DNA of 64,000 nt from Candidatus Electrothrix aestuarii (GTDB lineage Bacteria; Desulfobacterota; Desulfobulbia; Desulfobulbales; Desulfobulbaceae): assembly GCA_032595685.2 (NCBI GenBank), contig CP159373.1, positions 3,561,907-3,625,906 on the forward strand, read 5' to 3'. Shown here in pieces: positions 50,253 through 59,715 of the stretch. The position numbers were made by a program, and so were the translations under genes. The notes beneath the pieces were generated by a model, which saw nothing but the letters and a program-made list of their open reading frames with translations, was not told the DNA's origin and searched no databases. How positions within the stretch are numbered: the stretch's first letter is position 1; every line of letters begins with the position of its first letter.

Positions 50253-53200
50253 GCATACCCTTGATCATAAATGATCGCCAATGCATGGCTGCTGCTGGGC
50301 AGACTATCCTGGCTGCGGCCAAAGAGGTTGGGGTGGATATTCCCCATCTCTGCCATCTGCCGGGAAAGCGTGATGCCGACCAGCCCTGCCTGCTTTGTCT
50401 TGTGGAGGTGAACGGTAAACGGAAACGGGCCTGCGCAACCCAGGTTACTGAGGGCATGGTGATTGAAACGGAAACTCCGGCTTTGGTCGAACACCGCAAG
50501 GAACGGCTGGCCCACCTTGCGGCCAATCATTACGGTGATTGCAAGGCTCCTTGCAGTATCACCTGTCCCGGCTCAATCAATGTGCAGGGTTATATCGGCC
50601 TGATCGCCCAGCGACAGTTCGGCGCAGCTCTCCGGCTGATCCGGGAGAAAAATCCTCTGCCCGGTATCGTCTGTCGGGTTTGTCCGGCCTTTTGCGAGCA
50701 CCCCTGCCGTCGTGCCCTGTTGGATGAACCTATTGCCATTAATAACCTGAAACGCTTTGCCTTTGACTCTGTGGCCCAGCATCCCCTCCCGGCAGAAACA
50801 ACTGCTCCGGCCACGGGGCATAAGGCGGCAATCATCGGCGGTGGCCCGGCTGGCTTGAGCGCTGCTTGGTTTCTGCGCAAGCAGGGGCATAATGTCACCA
50901 TCTTTGAAGCAGGCCCGGCTTTAGGTGGAGCGACCCGCACCGCTATCCCTGTCTTTAAGTTGCCCAAGGAGAATTTGGCCCGGGAGATAGAAACTATCCT
51001 CTCGCTTGGCATTGAGGTGAAAACCGGACAGGCCTGGGGCAGGGACTTCTCCCTTGCCGATCTCCAGCAGCAGGGCTTTGAGGGGATTTTTATTGCCACC
51101 GGTCTTGCCGGGAGGAAAAAGCTGACTCTACCAGGAAGCGAGCTGGCTCAGGATGGTTTGGATTTTCTTGCCCAGACAGGGGCGGCTTATGTAGGAGCAA
51201 ATCATGGATTACCCCTACTCACCGGTAAGGTCTTGGTGGTAGGTGGCAGCAAGGTGGCAATTGAGGCGGCCCGTTGCGCTGTCCGCTGTGGAGCTGAAGA
51301 GGTGGCAGTCGTCTTTGATCGTCCTTTGGCTGAGATGACGGCATACGAGAAAGACATTGCAGCGGCAAAGCAGGAACAGGTGCGTTTTCTGCCGTTGACC
51401 GTCCCCTTATCGATGCAGAAAGAAAAGGGAATGCTTTCTGTCGAACTGGGTAAAAATACGACGGTCGAGACAGGGGACAAAGCGACGCAGGTGCAGCTCG
51501 TTGAGGGAGCGACTCTGCTTTGGCAGGGTGACCTTGTCCTGAATGGCCTTGGCCAGGAGGGTGATGATGGATTCCTCAGCTTTGGTGCGCTGGAAAGAGA
51601 ACTGACTGTCACGGCCAATAAAACCATTAAGGTGAGCCCGTCCACCATGCAGACAAACCTACCTGGTATCTATGCGGGTGGCGAGGTGGCCAGCGGGCCG
51701 CGCTCGGTGATTCAGGCAGTCAATGCGGGCCGCAAGGCGGCTGAGGCCATGCATCGGCAGTTCGGCGGGGCAGATATTGCTTTGGCGGACGGTAATTGCA
51801 ATTTCAATAAGGGCCGCAAATTAGATAGCATCGACATGAGCAATTATCAAGGCATGTCGGTGGAGGCCAGAACCATTATGCCGCAGCGCTTAGCTGAGCA
51901 GGGGGCTTGTGATTTCAGTCAGACCGAGCTGGGCTACAGCGAGGGTATGGCGGTGCGCGAGGCCCAGCGTTGCCTGGAATGTGGCTGCACCGGTCTGAGT
52001 AAATGTGAGCTGCGCCCGCTTTGTCGGGATCATAAGGTCTCTGTCACATCGGCCCCGGACCGGCGACGGAGTGTGGTGGATGCGAGTCATCCCTTCATCA
52101 GCGTGGATGCGGACCGTTGCATCGGCTGCCAACGCTGCGAACGGTCTTGCGAGTTCGATGCCTTTCTTTTCGAAAAGGGCGAGCTGGTACCGACCTTGAC
52201 CATCAAGGAGAACTGCGTTTCCTGCGGGGCCTGTGTCGACGCCTGCCCCACCGGTGCTTTGACCAAGAAGCAGCTTGCTTTACCCCTGCTGCCCGGTGAA
52301 GCAAAACTGGTGCGCAGCGTCTGTACCTATTGCGGCACGGGCTGTAGCGTGGATATTGGAGTGAAAAACGGAACTATCGTTGAGGTCAAGGCCCTCTCTG
52401 ACGCGCCGCCTAACAACGGTGATCTCTGCATTAAAGGTCGCTTCGGCTATGATTTTTATCGCCACCCGGAGCGCCTAACTAAACCCCTGATTCGGGAGCG
52501 GCTGGACCAGCCCTTCCGGGAGGTGAGTTGGCAGGAGGCTTTGGACTTTGCTGCTGTGGGTTTTCTGCGTATTCAGAAGGAGCAGGGCCCCCAGGCTCTG
52601 GGCGTGCTCTCTTCATCCCGTTGCGAGAACGAGGTGAATTACCTGGCCCAGAAGTTTTGCCGGGCAGTATTTCGCAGCAACTCGGTGGACAACTGCGCCC
52701 GGGTTTGCCATGCGCCCTCGGTCAGCGGCCTGCGTATCGCTTTGGGCAGCGGCGCGGCTACCAATGCCCTGGAGGACATTGAAGGCACGGAAGTGCTGCT
52801 GATCAGCGGCAGCAATCCGGCTGAGGCCCATCCTGTAGTGGGCATGAAGGTGCGCCGCGCCTTACGCAAGGGCGGCAAGCTGATCGTCATTGATCCGCGC
52901 CAAACCGAGATGGTCAAGCTGGCCGACATCCATCTTCAGCTCATTCCCGGTACCAATGTGCTGCTGCTCAACTCGCTGCTCCATGCCATTCTGGACGAGG
53001 GCCTGGAGGACAAGGATTTCATTGCCGCCCGGACCGAGAACCTGGACAGGGTACGTGAACATGTCGCGTCCTACGCGCCGGAACAAATGGCCGAGCAAAC
53101 CGGAGTGCCTGCGGAGCTGGTGCGCAAGGCGGCCCGACTTTACTGCTCAACCAAGAAGGGTATGATTCTCTACGGCTTGGGCATGACCGAGCACCGTAAT

Positions 53201-54367
53201 GGTACCCAAGGAGTTATGGGCTTGGCCAATATCGCCTTGGCCTCCGGTAATGTGGGCCGCCGCAACGCAGGTATTTGTCCGCTCCGGGGGCAGAATAATG
53301 TCCAGGGTTCCTGTGATATGGGCGCGCTGCCCTATGTCTATTCCGGATATCAGGATGTGGCGGATGATGCGGCCCGGAAGCGGATGAGTGGGAACTGGGG
53401 TATGGAGCTCCCTGAGGCAGCAGGAATGACCGAGCCGGAGATGTATGAGGCTGCCCGCAAGGGTGAATTCAAGGGCCTGTACTGCATCGGCTATGATCCC
53501 CTGCACACTCAGGGAAACGTGAATAATGTCCGGGCGGCCTTCAGTCAGATGGACATGGTGGTAGTACAGGATATCTTCCAGACTAAGACCTGCGAAATGG
53601 CCCACGTCGTTCTGCCTGCGGCCTGCTTCTACGAGAAGGACGGCACCTTCACCAATGCTGAGCGGCGTATCCGGCGCATCCGCAAAGCGGTTGATCCGCC
53701 TGGTGAGGCCCGGCCTGACTGGCAGATCGTCTGTGATCTAGCCCAGGCCATGAAACAGGCTGGGCAACAGGATCATGATACAGGACAGGGCATGACCTAT
53801 CCTGATGCAGCCGCAGTCATGGATGAGATCGCAGCCTGTTCACCCAATATGGCTGGGGTCAGCTATGAGCGGCTGGAAGGGGAGGGGCTGGTTTGGCCCT
53901 GCCCGAGCAGCGAACATCCCGGGACCCCGATTCTCCATCAGGAGAGCTTTACTCGGGGCAAGGGGTATTTTTCGGTCCTGGGTAATGTGGAGACCCTGGA
54001 GCGGCCTGATGCTGACTATCCCCTTATTCTGGTCACTGGGCGGCGGCGCGAGCATTATAATAATGGGACCATGACCCGTCGTTGTACTGGTCTGCTTGCG
54101 CTGGTGCCCGAGGAGCTCCTGGATATTCACCCGGATGATGCGGTCAATCTGGGCATCAGTGATGGGCAGCAGGTGCGGGTGAGCTCACGACGCGGGGAGC
54201 TGGAAATCACAGCCAGCGTTACGGACCGCTGTCGGCCCGGCTCGGTCTTCATGGCCTTTCATCATGAGGAGCCACTGACCAACCTACTCACCAGTCCGGG
54301 CCTGGATGAAATCGCCCTGACCCCTGAGTATAAAGCCTGTGCGGTGAGTATTACGCCATTGGTATAA
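50249..54367 (+). CDS. fdhA: Formate dehydrogenase catalytic subunit fused to GltD-like flavoprotein
   Basis: A 1372-residue multidomain enzyme. Residues 1-80 are a plant-type [2Fe-2S] domain, ~85-185 a GltD-like Cys-rich region (CKAPCSITCPG, CRVCPAFCEHPC), and ~190-500 a FAD/NAD(P) module (AAIIGGGPAGLSAAW, VLVVGGSKVAIEAA). Two [4Fe-4S] motifs follow (CIGCQRCERSC, CVSCGACVDAC), then the molybdopterin/tungstopterin formate dehydrogenase: CTYCGTGC cluster site and SVDNCARVCHAPS, with Cys where selenoenzymes have selenocysteine. It oxidises formate or reduces CO2, probably coupled through MvhD to HdrA and NAD(P). Confidence 0.93.
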   Translation: MSIPLIINDRQCMAAAGQTILAAAKEVGVDIPHLCHLPGKRDADQPCLLCLVEVNGKRKRACATQVTEGMVIETETPALVEHRKERLAHLAANHYGDCKAPCSITCPGSINVQGYIGLIAQRQFGAALRLIREKNPLPGIVCRVCPAFCEHPCRRALLDEPIAINNLKRFAFDSVAQHPLPAETTAPATGHKAAIIGGGPAGLSAAWFLRKQGHNVTIFEAGPALGGATRTAIPVFKLPKENLAREIETILSLGIEVKTGQAWGRDFSLADLQQQGFEGIFIATGLAGRKKLTLPGSELAQDGLDFLAQTGAAYVGANHGLPLLTGKVLVVGGSKVAIEAARCAVRCGAEEVAVVFDRPLAEMTAYEKDIAAAKQEQVRFLPLTVPLSMQKEKGMLSVELGKNTTVETGDKATQVQLVEGATLLWQGDLVLNGLGQEGDDGFLSFGALERELTVTANKTIKVSPSTMQTNLPGIYAGGEVASGPRSVIQAVNAGRKAAEAMHRQFGGADIALADGNCNFNKGRKLDSIDMSNYQGMSVEARTIMPQRLAEQGACDFSQTELGYSEGMAVREAQRCLECGCTGLSKCELRPLCRDHKVSVTSAPDRRRSVVDASHPFISVDADRCIGCQRCERSCEFDAFLFEKGELVPTLTIKENCVSCGACVDACPTGALTKKQLALPLLPGEAKLVRSVCTYCGTGCSVDIGVKNGTIVEVKALSDAPPNNGDLCIKGRFGYDFYRHPERLTKPLIRERLDQPFREVSWQEALDFAAVGFLRIQKEQGPQALGVLSSSRCENEVNYLAQKFCRAVFRSNSVDNCARVCHAPSVSGLRIALGSGAATNALEDIEGTEVLLISGSNPAEAHPVVGMKVRRALRKGGKLIVIDPRQTEMVKLADIHLQLIPGTNVLLLNSLLHAILDEGLEDKDFIAARTENLDRVREHVASYAPEQMAEQTGVPAELVRKAARLYCSTKKGMILYGLGMTEHRNGTQGVMGLANIALASGNVGRRNAGICPLRGQNNVQGSCDMGALPYVYSGYQDVADDAARKRMSGNWGMELPEAAGMTEPEMYEAARKGEFKGLYCIGYDPLHTQGNVNNVRAAFSQMDMVVVQDIFQTKTCEMAHVVLPAACFYEKDGTFTNAERRIRRIRKAVDPPGEARPDWQIVCDLAQAMKQAGQQDHDTGQGMTYPDAAAVMDEIAACSPNMAGVSYERLEGEGLVWPCPSSEHPGTPILHQESFTRGKGYFSVLGNVETLERPDADYPLILVTGRRREHYNNGTMTRRCTGLLALVPEELLDIHPDDAVNLGISDGQQVRVSSRRGELEITASVTDRCRPGSVFMAFHHEEPLTNLLTSPGLDEIALTPEYKACAVSITPLV

Positions 54368-54672
54368 GATTTTCAATAGATGGGGGCAGATCCCTGTGCC
54401 TGCCCGGTATGTACAAGGGCGAATATAGGGAGAGGTCTCCCATCCTATAGAAGAAAACAGAAAACGTTGGAGGATTATCCGGCATTTTTTAAGGGAATCA
54501 ACAAAAAATAATTCCTTGTTTCTAAGAACAGAATTGTAGGGGCAGACCCGAGTGTCTGCCCGGCATAGAAGGGCGAACACGGAGGTTCGCCCCTACAGCA
54601 CCAGAAATAAGGGGTAAATAAATTTTGTTGCGTTCATAAGGAGTTCTGCATAGATAAAAATGAGGTAGCTAC
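54368..54672. other. Intergenic region with family A repeats
   Basis: Holds a partial family A motif near 54381-54426 (GGGGCAGATCCCTGTGCCTGCCC) and a fuller one at 54536-54597. No gene seen. Confidence 0.5.
54536..54597. repeat. Palindromic dispersed repeat, family A
   Basis: GTAGGGGCAGACCCGAGTGT followed by CTGCCC and then GGGCGAACAC...TTCGCCCCTAC: two nested inverted motifs with outer GTAGGGGC/GCCCCTAC ends, the same design as 20536-20595. Confidence 0.65.
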
Positions 54673-55158
54673 ATGAACCGACTTGAAATTCATCAGACCC
54701 GTGCTTTCAGGAAGCAGTTCCAGGCCATGCACAAGGCCGGAAAAAAAGAGCGGACCATTGCTGAACGGGCAGAGCGGATCATCCACCGCCTGCAAACTGA
54801 TCCCTTGGATGAAAAGGCCTCCTGTAGGCGCACCCATAACGGCGAGCTGCGCCTGCGGGATTGCCGCAAATATAACCTTTCCTGCGGCTTCCGGCTGGTT
54901 GGATTGAAGCGGGATGACCGCCTGATCTTCACCTGCATCGGCAGTCATGATGATTGCCAGAAATGGATAGAGAATAACCGGGATTTTCAGGATGAAATAG
55001 AATCGCAGCCTATCCCATCCATCCAAAAGGGGAACCGAGCTGACGACTGTGCTGAGGTGGAAGAGCTGATTGAGGATGATGAGTATGAAGAGCAGCTCAT
55101 GGATCAGGTTGATGATCATGTGCTGCGGGAGGTCTTTGCCGGTCTTTGCCAGGCTTGA
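54673..55158 (+). CDS. RelE/ParE-superfamily toxin-like protein
   Basis: A 161-residue protein. Residues 1-100 have the RelE/ParE layout: an N-terminal strand and two helices (FRKQFQAMHKAGKKERTIAERAERIIHRL) then the beta sheet (GELRLRDCRKYNLSCGFRLVGLKRDDRLIFTCIGSHDDCQKWIEN). Such proteins are ribosome-dependent mRNA interferases or gyrase poisons. The extra 60-residue acidic tail (EVEELIEDDEYEEQLMDQVDDH) is unusual and could shield the basic toxin face; no separate antitoxin gene is adjacent. Four cysteines lie in the toxin core. Confidence 0.7.
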   Translation: MNRLEIHQTRAFRKQFQAMHKAGKKERTIAERAERIIHRLQTDPLDEKASCRRTHNGELRLRDCRKYNLSCGFRLVGLKRDDRLIFTCIGSHDDCQKWIENNRDFQDEIESQPIPSIQKGNRADDCAEVEELIEDDEYEEQLMDQVDDHVLREVFAGLCQA

Positions 55159-55202
55159 GACAGGCTTGACAAGACCTGCCCGGGAAGAGTATAGAACCGG
55201 GC

Positions 55203-55754
55203 ATGGAAGATTTGAAAAAGACAACTCCTTTTGTTCTCCATCCTTTTCAGGAACAGGATTTCACCAGCGATTTCCAGCTGTCCGGGACCCTTGCGCGCAG
55301 CGCAAGAGGGCTCCAGCTTGCTTATGAGCTGAGAGGGAGCGTGGACGAGGTCCTGCTTCCCCCTGCTGAGGCAGCTCCTTGCCGCCGGGATGAACTGTGG
55401 CAGGCAAGCTGTTTTGAGTTCTTTGTTGGGGACAGTGGTTCGCCGCACTACTGGGAGGTCAACCTTGCGCCCTCCGGGGACTGGAATGTCTACGCCTTCA
55501 GCGGCTATCGGCAGGGCATGCAGGAGGAGGGCTCCATTATTGCCTTGCCATGTAATCAGCAGCGCCAGCCAACATCCTACCAACTCGCCTTGGACTTCCC
55601 TTTGGCCCGGCTCATTGCTCCTGATCAGCCTATTGAGGTGGCGGTTAGTGTTATTCTCCAGGGGCATAATGGCGAGCGAGCCTTTTATGCCCTGACGCAT
55701 TGCGGCCCGCAGCCTGATTTCCATCTCCGGGAAAGTTTTCTCCTTCGGCTATGA
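55203..55754 (+). CDS. DOMON-like domain protein
   Basis: A 183-residue protein whose whole length matches DOMON-like proteins: LHPFQEQDF, LQLAYELRGSVDEVLLPP, DELWQASCFEFFVG, YWEVNLAPSGDWNVYAFSGYRQGM, and HNGERAFYALTHCGPQPDFHLRESF. The fold is a beta sandwich that may bind haem or sugar. It has no signal peptide. Its TGA overlaps the ATG of the next frame, so it is likely coupled to the glycosyltransferase-like gene. Confidence 0.85.
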   Translation: MEDLKKTTPFVLHPFQEQDFTSDFQLSGTLARSARGLQLAYELRGSVDEVLLPPAEAAPCRRDELWQASCFEFFVGDSGSPHYWEVNLAPSGDWNVYAFSGYRQGMQEEGSIIALPCNQQRQPTSYQLALDFPLARLIAPDQPIEVAVSVILQGHNGERAFYALTHCGPQPDFHLRESFLLRL

Positions 55755-55762
55755 GGGATGAT

Positions 55763-56896
55763 ATGCAGACTCCTTCTTCTCCGCTCCATATTGGCTGTTG
55801 CGTAACCCCGCATGGTCTGGGACATGCTGCCAGGGCCTGCGCAGTTATGGAGGCATTGGCATGTCGGATATCGAAGTGCATACCAGTGCATTACACCATC
55901 GTCAGCACGGCACCAGCCTGGTTCTTTGCTGAGTCCTTGACCGCCTCATACGAGATTTACCCCTTGCAGACCGATGTGGGGTTGGTGCAGCACGATGCCC
56001 TGCATGAGGATCTTGACCAGACCGTGCAGCAGTTGCAGGCATTTTATCCCCTCCGGGCTGAGTTGCTTGATCAGCTGGCAGCCCTGTTTGCGGATTGCCA
56101 GCTGGTGCTCTGTGATATTGCACCGGTGGGTATTGCAGCAGCGGCCCAGGCCCGGAAACGCTATGGCTCTCCGGTGCGCTCAGTCCTGCTGGAGAACTTT
56201 ACCTGGGACTGGATCTATCAGTCCTATCTTGCTTCGCACCCGGAATTCGCCGGGATTATTTCTTATCTGGAAGAACTGTACAGTCAGGCGGATTATCATA
56301 TCCAGGCAGAGCCGGTCTGTGCGTCCGACGCAGTGGACCTGCTTGCACCTCCTATCGCTCGGGCAGCCCGAGTCGGTGAGCAGGGGCGGGTCGCAGTGAG
56401 AAAACAACTTGGCTTGCAGGAAGAACAGCAGGTTGTCCTGGTGACGATGGGCGGAATTGCCGGAACGGAACTCCCGCTGGCGCAGATGAAGGCCTGCCGG
56501 GATTTTTGCTTTGTTTTGCCGGGGCAGGGTGGGAAAGAGGTGAAGGTGGACGGGAACCTCTTTTTTTTCCCCTCGTACTCTGCTATCCGTCATCCTGACC
56601 TGATCGCGGCCTGTGATGCGGTGATCGGCAAGGTGGGCTATTCCACCCTGGCCGAGGTCTATCAGGCGGGCATTCCCTTTGCCTATATCAGCCGGGACGG
56701 GTTCCGGGAATCTCGACCCCTGGCTGACTTCATCGCTCGGGAGATACCCTCCCTGCCGCTGAGTGAGGAGGCCTTTCGCCAGCAGGACCTATCGGAGATG
56801 CTGACCAGGCTCTGCCTCTTGCCCCGGCGGGAATCGAGCACGGAGAGCGGGGCCGAGGTGGTTGCGGCCTTTTTGCAGGGGTTGTTGTCTGTTTGA
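55763..56896 (+). CDS. Glycosyltransferase-like protein (GT-B type)
   Basis: A 377-residue protein starting LHIGCCVTPHGLGHAARACAVMEAL, the N-terminal nucleotide-sugar transferase motif (GxGH) of MurG-like GT-B proteins. Further marks are VLLVTMGGIAG near 225, and the donor-binding loop CDAVIGKVGYSTLAEVYQAGIPFAYISRDGFRES near 290-325. Related proteins act on arabinose or galactose, or are uncharacterised. The ATG at 55763 has GAGGGATGAT ahead; an ATG at 55751 overlapping the DOMON stop is an alternative. Substrate unknown. Confidence 0.75.
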   Translation: MQTPSSPLHIGCCVTPHGLGHAARACAVMEALACRISKCIPVHYTIVSTAPAWFFAESLTASYEIYPLQTDVGLVQHDALHEDLDQTVQQLQAFYPLRAELLDQLAALFADCQLVLCDIAPVGIAAAAQARKRYGSPVRSVLLENFTWDWIYQSYLASHPEFAGIISYLEELYSQADYHIQAEPVCASDAVDLLAPPIARAARVGEQGRVAVRKQLGLQEEQQVVLVTMGGIAGTELPLAQMKACRDFCFVLPGQGGKEVKVDGNLFFFPSYSAIRHPDLIAACDAVIGKVGYSTLAEVYQAGIPFAYISRDGFRESRPLADFIAREIPSLPLSEEAFRQQDLSEMLTRLCLLPRRESSTESGAEVVAAFLQGLLSV

Positions 56897-56904
56897 TCCT
56901 TTTT

Positions 56905-56950
56905 CTCAGGGTGTTACCCTGAGCTGATATATAAAACCCCTTAGGGGTAT
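56905..56950. repeat. Palindromic dispersed repeat, family B
   Basis: CTCAGGGTGTTACCCTGAG, then GCTGATAT and an ACCCCTTAGGGGT palindrome. Similar units are at 59585 and 62509. The rest of the gap to 57093 has no gene; GGCGACATCGCTATGTCGC near 56991-57009 is another small inverted repeat. Confidence 0.65.
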
Positions 56951-57093
56951 GGTCGCCTCTTTCCATCCCTTGGGATTCACCCGGCAATGATGGCGACATC
57001 GCTATGTCGCAGCACTGATCTTGCCAAGTCCTGTTCTTTCCTGTACACTTTCCCTGTTTTTTATCTTTTCCAACTGCAATCTCGGGAGGTTCT

Positions 57094-57756
57094 ATGTCCA
57101 GTTCAACTGAGTTCCTGCTCTATGTCACGGTGTATCGCCTGAGCGTGCTGGCTATCGGTGCGCTTTCCATTTACTTGGGGTTCCGTTTGTTTCATAATGC
57201 TGCCGGTAGTAGAGAAACCCCAGTGGATAGCGCAGGCACAGCCAGTGCGGAAGGCGGTAGCTTTAAGCTGACCATGACCAGCATTCTCCCCGGCACCTAC
57301 TTCGCTCTCTTTGGAACCGTGATTATCGGCATTATGCTGTGGGAAGGGCAGCCGGAGATGCTCCGCAAAGAAGTCGTTGAAACGAAAGCACAGAACGGAA
57401 GTGAGTCCAAGAGCCTAAAAGAAGAGTCGTACAGGGACCCGAAAGTTAATCTCGATGCTGTACCTGTATCTGCACTTGAGCAGGAGTGGAAAACGCTGGG
57501 GAAATCTGGTGCGATCCAGGCGGACGCCGCAGTGCCTTTTGTGAATATCGCCAGGGCTTGGCAGGAAGAAGGACGTGTCGGGGAGGCACTGGCTATGGCT
57601 AGATTGGCCTATTTATACGGACCGGAACTCGGCAAAGCTGGATATCGTTCTTTGCTTGTAGAGTTGATGGAGGCGGGTGGAAAGGCGCAAGACGTAGAAA
57701 GCTCCTGTGCCAATTTAGAAAAATTGCGGCAAAAGATAGGTGGGGAAGGTGAGTAA
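57094..57756 (+). CDS. Two-TM membrane protein paired with caspase gene
   Basis: A 220-residue protein. Two TM helices (residues 12-31, VYRLSVLAIGALSIYLGFRLF, and 65-82, GTYFALFGTVIIGIMLW) are joined by a short periplasmic or cytoplasmic loop; the remaining 135 residues are soluble, with a TPR-like C-terminal part (AVPFVNIARAWQEEGRVGEALAMARLAYLYGPELG). GGGAGG precedes the start. It ends 2 bp before the caspase-FGE gene, so the two form an operon. No named family. Confidence 0.6.
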   Translation: MSSSTEFLLYVTVYRLSVLAIGALSIYLGFRLFHNAAGSRETPVDSAGTASAEGGSFKLTMTSILPGTYFALFGTVIIGIMLWEGQPEMLRKEVVETKAQNGSESKSLKEESYRDPKVNLDAVPVSALEQEWKTLGKSGAIQADAAVPFVNIARAWQEEGRVGEALAMARLAYLYGPELGKAGYRSLLVELMEAGGKAQDVESSCANLEKLRQKIGGEGE

Positions 57757-57758
57757 GC

Positions 57759-59420
57759 ATGCTGAGAAGGTTGCTGTATATTCTGCTCGTGTTGTCGATC
57801 GCTGTTCCGGTGCAGGCTGCTTCTCCCTATGGTCGTTTTCATGCCTTGGTAATCGGGAATCAGAATTATGAATATCTCAAGTCGCTGAAAACACCCAGAG
57901 CTGATGCCGAGGCTGTAGCCGAGGTGCTGAAAAAACAGTACGGTTTTGAGGTTGACCTTGTCCTGGACGGAAACAGAAAGGAAATCATGCGGGCTTTCTC
58001 CAAGCTTCGCAAAACCATGACTTCGGAGAAAGATAATCTGCTCATTTATTATGCCGGGCACGGTTATCTGGATCGTTTGAGCGGGGTTGGCTATTGGCAG
58101 CCGGTGGATGCTGAGCAAGACAATGATATCGACTGGATTCCTACTTCCAGGGTAACGAATTTGCTCAAGGTGCTTCAGACGAAGCATGTTTTGGTGGTAG
58201 CGGATTCCTGTTATTCCGGTAATCTGGTGATGCGTGAGTCCGAGGCGCAGCTTGCTTCTGGTATGGAACGAAATGCATGGTTGCAGCGGATGTTGGAACG
58301 TCGGTCGCGTAATGCTTTGACATCAGGAGGAGAAGAACCTGTTCTGGATTCTGGTGGAGGCGGGCATTCTGTCTTTGCGAAGGCGTTTCTTGAAGTGTTG
58401 CGGGGTAATCGTGAGGTGCTGGATGGGGATAGTTTGTTCGATCAGATCAAAAGTCCTGTTATTGCCAATGCACGTCAAACACCGTTGTACGGGGTTATCA
58501 AAATGACTAATCATGATTGGGGGGATTTTTTGTTGGTTCCTACGGAATCGCAGGGCATTGCTCTAACTTCTTCCAGGAAGGAAAAAAGCGTTCCAGATTC
58601 TGTCCGTGGTATGTCTGGTCAAAAGGGAGAACTTCAGCGAGGCGACACCATGATTGATCCGACCACAGGTATGGAGTTTGTTTATATCCCTAAGGGGTGT
58701 TTTAAGATGGGCTCTCCACCTGATGAAAAAGGCCGCAATGATGACGAAGGGCCAGTGCATGAGGTCTGCGTGGATGGTTTCTGGATGGGGAAATATGAGG
58801 TCACCCAAGGGCAGTGGAAGATGATCATGGGCAAGAATCCTGCAACTTTTCAGAAGGGGGATAACTACCCGGTGGAGCAGATATCTTGGGAGGATGCGCA
58901 GAAGTTTATCCTTGAGCTGAACCGGAAATCTGGAAAACAATATCGTCTGCCCACTGAGGCGGAATGGGAATACGCTGCTTGTGCCGAAATCGACACTGCA
59001 CGCTTCTGGGGGGCATCGGATGATACCTGTCGATATGCCAATGTTTATGATCAGGTATCTAGAAAAAAATATTATGATGACGAGAATAATAGTATTTGGA
59101 ATTATCATAACTGCAATGATGGTTACGCCGAAACAGCACCGGTCGGTTCTTTTTGGCCCAATATATCTGGATTGTACGACATGAACGGCAATGTCTGGGA
59201 GTGGTGTGCAGATTGGTATGGGGGGAAGTATTACACTACCAGCCCGAGGAGTAACCCAACGGGGCCTGTATCCGGTACGCGCCGGGTTCTCCGTGGTGGG
59301 GCCTGGAGTGATGATTCACAAGCTATTCGTTGTTCGGCCCGTGGCAAGTGTGATCCGACCCTTCGGCATGAAGACGGTAAGGTGGGATTTCGAGTGGTGA
59401 TCTCCCTGGTAGGTTTTTGA
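57759..59420 (+). CDS. Caspase-like peptidase fused to formylglycine-generating-enzyme (SUMF1) domain
   Basis: A 553-residue protein with a signal peptide (MLRRLLYILLVLSIAVPVQA), a peptidase C14 domain (residues 25-260) with His101 in IYYAGHGY and Cys151 in VVADSCYSG, a 40-residue linker, and an FGE/SUMF1-type domain (295-553: GMEFVYIPKGCFKMGS, GFWMGKYEVTQGQW, YRLPTEAEWEYA, LYDMNGNVWEWCADWY, RRVLRGGAW). FGE-type domains of this kind usually act as binding modules instead of sulfatase activators. Both domains are in the periplasm if the signal is cleaved. Operon with the two-TM gene upstream. Confidence 0.9.
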   Translation: MLRRLLYILLVLSIAVPVQAASPYGRFHALVIGNQNYEYLKSLKTPRADAEAVAEVLKKQYGFEVDLVLDGNRKEIMRAFSKLRKTMTSEKDNLLIYYAGHGYLDRLSGVGYWQPVDAEQDNDIDWIPTSRVTNLLKVLQTKHVLVVADSCYSGNLVMRESEAQLASGMERNAWLQRMLERRSRNALTSGGEEPVLDSGGGGHSVFAKAFLEVLRGNREVLDGDSLFDQIKSPVIANARQTPLYGVIKMTNHDWGDFLLVPTESQGIALTSSRKEKSVPDSVRGMSGQKGELQRGDTMIDPTTGMEFVYIPKGCFKMGSPPDEKGRNDDEGPVHEVCVDGFWMGKYEVTQGQWKMIMGKNPATFQKGDNYPVEQISWEDAQKFILELNRKSGKQYRLPTEAEWEYAACAEIDTARFWGASDDTCRYANVYDQVSRKKYYDDENNSIWNYHNCNDGYAETAPVGSFWPNISGLYDMNGNVWEWCADWYGGKYYTTSPRSNPTGPVSGTRRVLRGGAWSDDSQAIRCSARGKCDPTLRHEDGKVGFRVVISLVGF

Positions 59421-59584
59421 GTACTGATTACCGGGTGATATCCCGTGCTAGAATTGTTGTGTAACTCTTTCAGGGGATGCGGCAGCCGTTATGTCGCGCA
59501 GAGACGCAAGTCACAATGCCCCGCAGGGCTGTAACTAACCAGCCCAGGGTAACGCCTTGGGTATGTATGAACCCATGCGGTTTT

Positions 59585-59630
59585 CTCGGGGTGTTACCCC
59601 GAGCTGATACGTATAACCCTTTCAGGGTAT
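59585..59630. repeat. Palindromic dispersed repeat, family B
   Basis: CTCGGGGTGTTACCCCGAG, then GCTGATAC and AACCCTTTCAGGGT: the same composite as 56905-56950. It lies in the gene-free stretch 59421-59715, which also contains the related TTTCAGGGGATGCGGC and CCCCGCAGGGCTG pieces. Confidence 0.65.
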
Positions 59631-59715
59631 GGCAATACCCGAATCTGTCTAAGATGTAGACCTTGTGGTATAATAGGCACAAACTCAAATAATATGCACC
59701 AAGAGGAGAAAACCA

